Assembly: GCA_017455385.1 (NCBI GenBank)
Contig: JAFTBD010000079.1
Coordinates: forward strand, 1 to 8,262
DNA: 8,262 bases
Source: Clostridia bacterium
GTDB taxonomy: Bacteria; Bacillota; Clostridia; Christensenellales; CAG-1252
Reading direction: 5' to 3'
The translations under genes were made by a program, and so were the position numbers. This document shows, one piece after another, positions 1-6,900 of the stretch (position 1 is its first letter; the number at the start of each line of letters is the position of its first letter). The notes under the pieces are model-generated. The model was not told where the DNA came from. It searched no databases and was given only the letters and a program-made list of their open reading frames with translations.

Positions 1-206
1 CTTAATTCCTAATTCATAATTCATAATTCCTAATTAAAAAGCGTCAGCGTATCCATTATTCCGCATTCCGAATTCCGCATTCCGCATTAAAGCGCAGCGT
101 CACCGCAACTCCACTCTCCACTCTCCACACTCCACTCTCGCGTAGCGCAACCTTCATTCCGAATTCCTAATTCCTAATTAAAGCGAAGCGTTTCAATTCC
201 GCATTA
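1..206. repeat. Intergenic mosaic of 7-bp repeat arrays with GCG-n-AGCG tags
   Basis: This non-coding stretch resolves into short arrays of 7-bp units. Array 1 (3-36) has TAATTCC/TAATTCA units ending in a 6-bp TAATTA. Array 2 (about 56-89) has GCATTCC/GAATTCC units ending in GCATTA. A third array (111-138) uses CCACTCT units. Array 4 (154-180) has GAATTCC/TAATTCC units ending in TAATTA. A short fifth array (194-206) ends in GCATTA. Arrays 1 to 4 are each followed within a few bases by a GCG-rich tag: GCGTCAGCG (41-49), GCGCAGCG (92-99), GCGTAGCG (140-147) and GCGAAGCG (183-190). I see no start codon, ribosome site or sustained open frame here. The pattern suggests an expandable intergenic element that probably recurs elsewhere in the genome; its function is unknown. 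Confidence 0.8.
111..138. repeat. CCACTCT 7-bp tandem repeat, four units
   Basis: There are four adjacent 7-bp units: CCACTCT, CCACTCT, CCACACT, CCACTCT. Only one base differs, in the third unit. The array is followed at once by C and then the GCGTAGCG tag (140-147). The unit sequence is unrelated to the AATTCC-type units on both sides, but the unit length and the closing tag are the same. Confidence 0.85.
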
Positions 207-233
207 AATTAATGTCGCGCGCGGTAGTAATTC

Positions 234-250
234 AGTGAATGTATTTCACT
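234..250. promoter_or_regulatory. Operator-like inverted repeat next to the -35 box
   Basis: AGTGAA (234-239) and TTCACT (245-250) are exact inverted copies around a 5-base centre. The right arm ends one base before the TTGACA -35 box at 252. A 17-bp dyad in this place fits a binding site for a dimeric regulator that touches RNA polymerase or blocks the promoter. No candidate regulator gene lies in the window. The dyad is also short enough to be chance. Confidence 0.4.
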
Positions 251-251
251 A

Positions 252-280
252 TTGACATTTTCGACACTAAATGATAAAAT
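252..280 (+). promoter_or_regulatory. Sigma-A type promoter for the 350-3711 operon
   Basis: A perfect -35 TTGACA (252-257) is separated by exactly 17 bp from a -10 TAAAAT (275-280, five of six consensus bases). Transcription would start near 287, giving a leader of about 60 bases before the ATG at 350. The leader contains the perfect palindrome CGCAATTGCG (310-319), which could form only a very short hairpin. The strength of the match suggests the operon can be well expressed unless it is repressed through the adjacent dyad. Confidence 0.8.
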
Positions 281-336
281 ATTTTTATATATTTTTTGAT
301 CGGTGTCTTCGCAATTGCGCGGGGCAGGCTGGTCGA

Positions 337-342
337 AGGAGG
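337..342 (+). promoter_or_regulatory. Ribosome binding site that fixes the start at 350
   Basis: AGGAGG lies 7 bases upstream of the ATG at 350. An in-frame TTG at 296 would extend the protein by 18 residues. It has no Shine-Dalgarno sequence before it, sits only about 9 bases after the predicted transcription start, and would place this strong site inside the coding region. The ATG at 350 is therefore preferred. Confidence 0.85.
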
Positions 343-349
343 GCACGCA

Positions 350-3300
350 ATGATCCTGATAAGCGCTTCGGTCGGTGATGTATTCGCTTATATTGGCGGA
401 ATTCTCATCACTATTTTTTGTTTTATATTGCTATACGTACCTTTAATGGGTGGGTATCTTTGGTTGAGAAGAAAAAAGGCGAGCGCCAAATTCTTACCGG
501 AATTTCTAACGTTGCTCTTCGTCGTTGTTATCAATATAGTTTTTAAGATCGTTTTGTTCTTTCAGAGTTACGAGGGTACGCACGCTTTCACGATGAAATA
601 CGGCGTATTGGACATAATTCGGTCTATCTATGCCGGCGTAGGTAATTTCACATTCGAAGGGGTAGACGGATTGTATGATAAGTCCATCGCATTTGGCTAT
701 CAATTGTGTTTTTACGGCTCGTCTCTGTTGACCGCCATTATGTTCGTCAGCGTCATCGCCGCAACGGCGAATTATGAGATCTATTCGCGTTTCAGCCTCT
801 TTTTCAAGAGGTGGCGCTCCAAATTGTTCCATAAGAAATACGACTATTACGTTTTCACCGCATTGACCAAGGAGACCATCCTTCTCGCGGAATCCATCGC
901 CGGGAAGAGGGAAGAGACTCTCGGGGATGGAGAAAAACCGACGATGACCGAGGAGGATCAGAAGAATGCGGTCATTATCTTTGCCGGACCCGATCTCGAT
1001 AGCTTTGACAGGAAGGACGAGCTTTGCCGTCAAGTGATGGCGAATGGCTTCGCTTATTGGTCCTATAACGAGAGCGAAAAAAGTTTGACGAACGTCTTAA
1101 AGCTCAACGTGCATAACGGTTTGGATTCTTGGGGGAATTTCTATAAATTCATAAAAGAGAACGAGAACACCGTCAAAGCGGGCGGGAAAGCGAAAAAGAC
1201 CGATCCGAGAAAGAAACCCGGTCGTTTGGTAATCTGTTCTTTTAATGCGAAGAATCACGTTCCGATGGAAGAAGAGAATATGGAATTCGTCTTTACGGAT
1301 GTGAAACGTCATATCAAAGAGATCAAGGAAAAGCATAAAGAAAAACAGATCAAACGCATTTTGGAAGCCTCTTTCATTGAATATTACGTACTTTCCGAGA
1401 GGGAAGTGAATTATCAGGCATATCAGCATAAGGTCGACCTTTTCCGCTTTGAGATCGAGAATTTAGTGGCACCTTTTTTCTTGAAAAAGTGGCGTGATGC
1501 CAAAACGCATAAAGACAATCCGATCGAAGAGAATTGGCGCACTGCGCCCGATCGGAAAGACTTCGATGAAGCTCTCTTCGACGCCGATATTTTCGGGAAA
1601 AGCAATGATACTTTCCGATTCTTTAAGGAACGAAAAATGACGAATGCCGAAGTTCTCGCGATCTTCAGCTACATCTCGAACGACAGTGTTTGGAATGAAG
1701 CCACAGCCATATCCTATTCTGCCGTGGAAGCATTCCAACAGGTGTTGAATCAATATCCGATCGCCGACGACTTCCTCGGTGGGAATATCCACGTTTGTTC
1801 GGTCGGCTATGGGCTTACCGCGCAGACGATCGTCAAGAATCTTTACGTTCAGACGGCTTATATTTCGAGTGAGGAAGACTTTGTTTCCACCTTCCACGTT
1901 GAGGCGTATGACCCCGCCGCGACGGATATCGCGGGTCTTCTTCAATATGAAAATCCGATGACGGTATGCTTCGAGGTGGAGAATACCGCGACGGACGATT
2001 CGGGCAAGAGAGGACCGAAACATATCACGTTTAACGCAGAACAGGAAGATGAGCTAAGAAAAGAATGTGCCGAGATCGGCGAGGATTACGAGAAAATGCG
2101 TCCCGAAGACAAGCTCATCGTTTGGCGCATAAAAGAGATCAGAAAGGCAGCGATAGATTCCATACGTGTGCAAGTTCCCGATAAAGTGATGACGCACGAC
2201 AGAGAGATCAGCCCCATGGCGATCACTTTGCATAAGATATCCGTCCTTGACTTTGATTTCGTGAAGAAACTGGACGAATATACGGGCACCGGTTCTGATA
2301 AGATCGTTCGCCCCGAATTCATTACGATCGCCACCGGCGACGACTATCATAATATCAAGATCGCAAACGCCTTGATCATCGATATTCTGAAAGAGCAACA
2401 AAGTCAACCTGCGGAAAAGGTCAAGAAACAGATCATCTTCATGAACGTGTGGGACGAGAAGAATCTTGCCCTTATCAACACCTATAACGCAAATATCGCG
2501 AAGAATGTTCGCGGCGGTAAAGAAGACCTTATCGATCCTTCGACGGAGTACAAGGAGATCCGTGGAGCGAAAGTTTATCACTATTCGGACAGCTTGATCT
2601 TGATCGTGGTCGGCAGTAATAATGAGATCTATTCCGCCAAGAGCGTGATCGCCTATAGAGAGATCGCGCAGTACGCCGTCAACTATGATCGCGCGAGCAA
2701 TATGAGCTCCTTGATGGTGAATCTGTATTTTGATCAACCGGGAGATGACGTTTCCGCCAATAAGCGATATTACAACGATCAGAATCGTCTTCCCGAAGGG
2801 AAGAAGCCTGTGGAAGGCGTGAAAATGAAGATCAGCGAGGCTGTGAATCGTATCGTAGCCGATTATTGCACCGGTAGGGAATTGCCTTTCTCCGAAGAAG
2901 TCGCTACCAATATTTTAGCTACATTCTGCACGTTGTCTACTTGGTCCGAGAAAAAACTGAAAGAGGTCAAGATCACGAAAAAGATCGATCGGGAAAAGAA
3001 TACGATAAAAACAATGTTGAGCGATGCCTTGGATCGCTCGGACGCTGTCGGGTTCTTCGATTATATCAGATACGCGCCATTCCTCCGTTGGTGCAATTGG
3101 TGCAGAGCGCAACTGTGGGAAAAGGAATCCAATATGAGCGCCCATATGTTCGGATACGTCTATAAGAGGCTTTATCAGAAGCGTTTGGAGAAAAAAGTAA
3201 TAGAAGACAAAATAAGGAAAGAGCAAGGCTTGCCGGTGTCGAATTCCGTCTTCACACTTGAGGAATACATCCGTATCATCAATATCGAGCATCAGCGTTG

Positions 3301-3454
3301 GATGCGACTCCATATGTGTAACGGATGGACGAGCGGAAGCACCGTAAAAGCCAGACGTACGCACGGCAGTATCGTCCCGCTTTACGGCATTTGTTTGAAT
3401 GGCACCTATGCGTACGATCTCATCAATGCCGCCTGGGGCATGAAAAAGGAGTAA
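350..3454 (+). CDS. Membrane protein with two Rossmann (TrkA-N-like) domains and a C-terminal RyR-type domain
   Basis: The protein has 1034 residues from the ATG at 350. Predicted membrane helices lie at about 12-38, 50-71 and 113-140. Between the last two, about 87-108 resembles a pore helix plus loop but lacks a GYG potassium filter. A first Rossmann-like fold follows (about 165-360; strands near 166-172, 207-212, 234-239, 292-298, 345-349); its first loop lacks the usual glycines. A second Rossmann begins at about 480 with VGYGLTA (G486, G488, A491) and acidic E518/D521 about 30 residues later, a normal dinucleotide-binding layout. A charged helical insert splits it before the strand at 657-663 (FITIATG). 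The C-terminus has E980-H981-x-R-W984 followed by NGW (991-993) and a later THG...VP...YD pattern, typical of bacterial RyR domains. I infer a membrane-bound, channel-like sensor of a nucleotide-type ligand. Domain calls are from pattern recognition; the ligand and any ion conduction are unproven. It shares a promoter with the next gene, 2 bp downstream. Confidence 0.75.
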   Translation: MILISASVGDVFAYIGGILITIFCFILLYVPLMGGYLWLRRKKASAKFLPEFLTLLFVVVINIVFKIVLFFQSYEGTHAFTMKYGVLDIIRSIYAGVGNFTFEGVDGLYDKSIAFGYQLCFYGSSLLTAIMFVSVIAATANYEIYSRFSLFFKRWRSKLFHKKYDYYVFTALTKETILLAESIAGKREETLGDGEKPTMTEEDQKNAVIIFAGPDLDSFDRKDELCRQVMANGFAYWSYNESEKSLTNVLKLNVHNGLDSWGNFYKFIKENENTVKAGGKAKKTDPRKKPGRLVICSFNAKNHVPMEEENMEFVFTDVKRHIKEIKEKHKEKQIKRILEASFIEYYVLSEREVNYQAYQHKVDLFRFEIENLVAPFFLKKWRDAKTHKDNPIEENWRTAPDRKDFDEALFDADIFGKSNDTFRFFKERKMTNAEVLAIFSYISNDSVWNEATAISYSAVEAFQQVLNQYPIADDFLGGNIHVCSVGYGLTAQTIVKNLYVQTAYISSEEDFVSTFHVEAYDPAATDIAGLLQYENPMTVCFEVENTATDDSGKRGPKHITFNAEQEDELRKECAEIGEDYEKMRPEDKLIVWRIKEIRKAAIDSIRVQVPDKVMTHDREISPMAITLHKISVLDFDFVKKLDEYTGTGSDKIVRPEFITIATGDDYHNIKIANALIIDILKEQQSQPAEKVKKQIIFMNVWDEKNLALINTYNANIAKNVRGGKEDLIDPSTEYKEIRGAKVYHYSDSLILIVVGSNNEIYSAKSVIAYREIAQYAVNYDRASNMSSLMVNLYFDQPGDDVSANKRYYNDQNRLPEGKKPVEGVKMKISEAVNRIVADYCTGRELPFSEEVATNILATFCTLSTWSEKKLKEVKITKKIDREKNTIKTMLSDALDRSDAVGFFDYIRYAPFLRWCNWCRAQLWEKESNMSAHMFGYVYKRLYQKRLEKKVIEDKIRKEQGLPVSNSVFTLEEYIRIINIEHQRWMRLHMCNGWTSGSTVKARRTHGSIVPLYGICLNGTYAYDLINAAWGMKKE

Positions 3455-3456
3455 AG

Positions 3457-3711
3457 ATGAAATACCAATACAGAACGAAAGGGACGTGCGCGTCCGAGAT
3501 ACGTTTCGACTTGACGGACGGCATCGTCCGTGACATCGTCTTCATCGGCGGATGCAACGGGAATCTCAAGATGATCGCGAAGCTCCTCGAGGGGCAGACC
3601 GCGGACTATATCGTTTCGCGCTGCGAAGGGAATACTTGCGGTTTTCGATCCACTTCTTGCGCGGATCAGCTCGTACAGGCGGTGAAGCAAGCCGTAGCCG
3701 AGAATAAATGA
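3457..3711 (+). CDS. TSCPD/TIGR03905-type small cysteine-rich protein
   Basis: The protein has 84 residues and starts at the ATG at 3457, with AAGGAG (3446-3451) inside the end of the upstream gene. It carries the family hallmarks: C11 in KGTCASEI, GGCNGN with C33, C61 in a TCG context, and C68 in STSCADQL, a variant of the TSCPD signature in which P is replaced by A. C56 is an extra cysteine outside the usual four. TSCPD domains also occur at the C-terminus of B12-dependent ribonucleotide reductases, where the cysteines are thought to bind metal; the stand-alone family has no assigned function. Length and motif order match the usual form, so it looks intact. Only 2 bp separate it from the membrane sensor gene, so the two are almost certainly co-transcribed and translationally coupled. 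A start further upstream in the same frame would overlap the sensor gene and has no ribosome site. Confidence 0.9.
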   Translation: MKYQYRTKGTCASEIRFDLTDGIVRDIVFIGGCNGNLKMIAKLLEGQTADYIVSRCEGNTCGFRSTSCADQLVQAVKQAVAENK

Positions 3712-3728
3712 GTCGACAGAACGCGAGC

Positions 3729-3757
3729 GAGGCAGGGCGACCTGCCTCTTTTTTTTT
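3729..3757 (+). terminator. Intrinsic terminator of the sensor/TSCPD operon
   Basis: An 8-bp perfect stem, GAGGCAGG (3729-3736) with CCTGCCTC (3741-3748), closes on a GCGA tetraloop and is followed directly by nine T residues (3749-3757). It begins 17 bases after the TSCPD stop codon. This separates the operon from the lipoprotein gene downstream. The 3758-3883 stretch after it has no gene or clear element. Confidence 0.95.
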
Positions 3758-3883
3758 GTGCCCTACAAGCTGCCCGCCCCCCTAAACCCGAATATTCAGA
3801 TCGCTCGCGCCTGCGCGTGCGCCGCGCCCCCGGAAAATAAAATATTCCCCTCGCAATAGCGCTTTTTTTCTTTAAAAATCGTA

Positions 3884-3913
3884 TTGAAATTATAGTTATA
3901 ATTATGTTATAAT
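3884..3913 (+). promoter_or_regulatory. Promoter of the lipoprotein gene, with duplicated -10 box
   Basis: The -35 TTGAAA (3884-3889) lies 18 bp upstream of a perfect TATAAT (3908-3913). A TG one base before that box makes it an extended -10. A second perfect TATAAT sits at 3897-3902, because an 11-bp unit (GTTATAATTAT) is repeated in tandem at 3895-3905 and 3906-3916. Only the downstream copy has good spacing to the -35 and the TG extension. Transcription would begin near 3920, giving a leader of about 24 bases that contains GGAGG (3934-3938). Confidence 0.8.
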
Positions 3914-3943
3914 TATTATGTATATTTTTGCGCGGAGGTGCGT

Positions 3944-6900
3944 ATGAAGAAAACGGCTCTTCTTTCGATGGTGATCGCCTTGATCTTCCTTGCGATATTG
4001 GGACTGTTCGCTTGCGGCAACGTCGAAGTAATTCCCACATCGCCGGACGAAGTCGCCGTCACCTTCTCCGAAGCAGGCATTTCCTTCTCTTATAAAGACC
4101 AAACGAGATTCGTATATTCCACGGACGGCGGCGTCTTTTTCGATATAGACGCTTCGTCGCCCATTTCTTTCTCGGATACGGAAGGGGAGCACTCCGTCGT
4201 CATCAACGCTTTGGATCCCGCCGATGAAACGACAGTCCTCGCCACAGCCATCTACACCTATCGCACGGTACCCGTGTCTCTCTCCGCCATCGCGGTGAAC
4301 GGCATGACCGCTTCTTGGACGGTGAAGGCGAAAGAGACTTATCTCAAAGTCGGCGACGGGGAATACGCCCTCTATACCGACAAGACTTACACCGCGGAGG
4401 ATTCCGTCCGTATCTCTGTCAGAGCGATCGGCGGTTTCGACGCCGCGAATAATGTTTTTTACAGCGGCAAGTCGCTGACCCGCTCCGCCACGCTATCTTC
4501 CTCTTACAATGCGCTCTCGTCTCCCGAAATCGTCGTGAACGGGGATCGCCTCGCTTGGGGGCGCGTGGATAACGCCTCTTCCTATGAGATATCGATAGAC
4601 GGCGGGGAGTATTACGCCGCGGATCGTGCGGAGTTCTCCACCGTGATCGCCGCTCACGTTTTCCGCGTCAAGGCGATCGGCGACGGGGAGAATTATTCGG
4701 ACAGCGAGCCCACGGAGCTTCGCTATACGACGACCGCCACTTCGCTCGTCGCCACCAAGACGACTTCCGACAGCGCATCCTTTACGTACGTCGGTCTTGC
4801 CCTCGCTCGTAAAGTCGCCTCCTCATCCGGCACCGTCGCCACGAACGGACAGGATGATGCATTCGCGTACAAGAACGGTTTTGCCTATTACAGAGTGGAT
4901 CCGACCGGTTTCTACGCTCGGTCGTCCGGCACGGTCACCTTCGTCGCTATGGCGGGGTTTGACTCGGCACGTAACGTATATTATCCCACCGAATCGGTGA
5001 CGGATGTTTCCTTCACCGTTCCCGCGAGCGAGCCTGTCCTCGTTGATAGCGTGAGAGGATGGCGCGCGCCGATCGCGGACGGCGTCCAAGCAGGGGAGAA
5101 GTACGATGGCACGCCGAGCTTCGTTTTCACCTATAAAAAGGACGGCACCCCCTATGCTTATTCCTATCGCCAACGCGGCATAGACGGCTATGATCTCGTT
5201 TCTTTCGACGCGAAAGGGGATGATCTCGCATCCGTCACTCTCCGGCTCAGAGACAGCGCGAATGACTATACCCTCGCATATTCCCTCGGCGTCCTGCCCG
5301 CTTATTGGCAACGTTTCTCCGTCTCGATCGCGGACGAAGGTTGGCTCGTGAATGGGGAGATTAAGCCTGCCGAGCTCCTTTCTTCCGCGCTTGTCGCAGA
5401 TCCTGCGATCCCCGCGAAATATACGGCGCTTAGATCCCTCTCCGAGCTCATTGCTTGTTTCGACACCCTCGAGGTCGTTCTCGCAGCCGCCTCTCCCGAT
5501 GATACGGGCACGGTGGAGTTCGGTCCCATCGCTTTCTCCTATTCGGATGGCGAGGCGAGCGCCCTTTCTCAGCCTCTCTTCCATTGCGGCAACGCTTATC
5601 TTCTGACAGAGGAGATCGAGGGGGATGAGCCAAATGACGTTTATCTTGCATTCGACGGGGAAGAATTCCGACTGTATTCCACCTCGCTCGAAGAGAATTT
5701 CTATTTGACGGGCAGCGCTTATTTCGACGAGGCGGCGGCTATGATGCACCTCTCGGGCGAAGACTTCCGTCTCGACCTTTTCTATACCTATAACGGCTAT
5801 TATCTCACCGCGGATATCGGCGAGGGTATAGCCGCTACGTATCTCAACGGCAAGAGATTCAGGCTGGCTGCCGACCTCACGTTGTCTTTCGACGCGGGCG
5901 CGGCGGGCGAATACCTGTCGGACGAATGGACGACGTATTATAAGTCTCCCACCGCCGACTCTTTCGAGAAGCCAACGCAGCCGAATATGTTTCTCGTCCC
6001 CGCTTTCGCTCCCTCGAATGACGAAGAAGGGGAGGCGCTCGGCGACGGAGAAATGACCGAGGACGATTCTGCGAACGAAGAGAATGCCCTCACCGAAGGC
6101 GAAAGCGAAGTAGTGCCTCTTGTGCTCTCGCTTCAAACGGTTTTCGCCGAGATCGACCGTTTCGTCTATATCGGGACGGGCAGAAGCCTCGGCATCGCCA
6201 ATGCTTTCTCGATGAAGGTTTCGCTTCCGCGTGTGCTTGAGATCAAGGTCGTGGCGCTTGACACGGCGGGCACGGCTTATTATCTTCTCGGGACGGCGGA
6301 CGCCTACGAGACGCTCTCCGCTACCGACGACTATATCTCTATTGAAAGGAAACTCGCGGAGCCCATCGATCTATTCTCTTTCTATTTCGAGATCAATAAC
6401 TCGAAGCCCTCCGAGACGGTGTCGCTTCTGGTCTCCGAGATCTCTTTTAGCTATCACGCGGAAGTCTCCGCGAAGTCCATGTATCCGTTGCCGAGCATTG
6501 CGTCTCTTCCGGATAGGCTGGAATTCTCGTATGACATCCCGAATGTCATCTATGAATACGCCCTCGACGCGTCCAAAGACTTCACGGAGGGCGAACGCGG
6601 CTATTACTATTCCATCCACGGTACCGAGCCCGGAGAGCACGTTCTCTACGTGCGCGCCCTCATCGGCGAGGAGGAGTCCCCCTCCAAGACAGTGGCGCAT
6701 CCCTTCACGGTGAATGCCGTGACGGTGTCTTCCGTCGGGGTCAGGATCGGGGAGGACGGCAAACATACCGCCACTTGGACGACCAACGGCATTTGCTCCA
6801 TAGAGGTCACGAGGACGGTCGTCACCATCGATAAAGAGACGGGCGATCCCGTCAAGACGGAGGAGGTCGTCTCCGAGCTCACGCAGGTCACCGATTATGT

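Noticed and set aside
1..235. CRISPR array
   Set aside because: The repeat units are 7 bp with no spacers between them, unlike CRISPR repeats of about 24-40 bp separated by unique spacers. No cas genes are present.
296..349. TTG start 18 codons upstream for the membrane sensor
   Set aside because: It has no ribosome site, is only about 9 bases from the predicted transcription start, and the strong AGGAGG at 337-342 points to the ATG at 350.
2054..2737. Opposite-strand ORF of 227 codons inside the sensor gene
   Set aside because: The + strand frame here encodes conserved Rossmann strands, and the minus-strand product has no domain pattern or upstream ribosome site.
350..3454. Horizontal transfer of the sensor gene from base composition
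   Set aside because: Hand counts of four 60-base lines per gene gave G or C at 49 of 80 third positions in the sensor gene and 58 of 80 in the lipoprotein gene. The samples are small, the difference is modest and varies within each gene, and no mobile element or att site flanks it.
3830..3880. Second terminator or hairpin upstream of the lipoprotein promoter (run of T after GCGC)
   Set aside because: The only possible stems before the T run at 3863-3869 are 3-4 bp, too weak to call.
4823..6136. Opposite-strand ORF of 437 codons
   Set aside because: It lies wholly inside the + strand lipoprotein gene, which has a promoter, ribosome site, signal peptide and repeated modules. The minus-strand translation has no recognisable domain and no ribosome site. 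It arises from the codon bias of the + strand.
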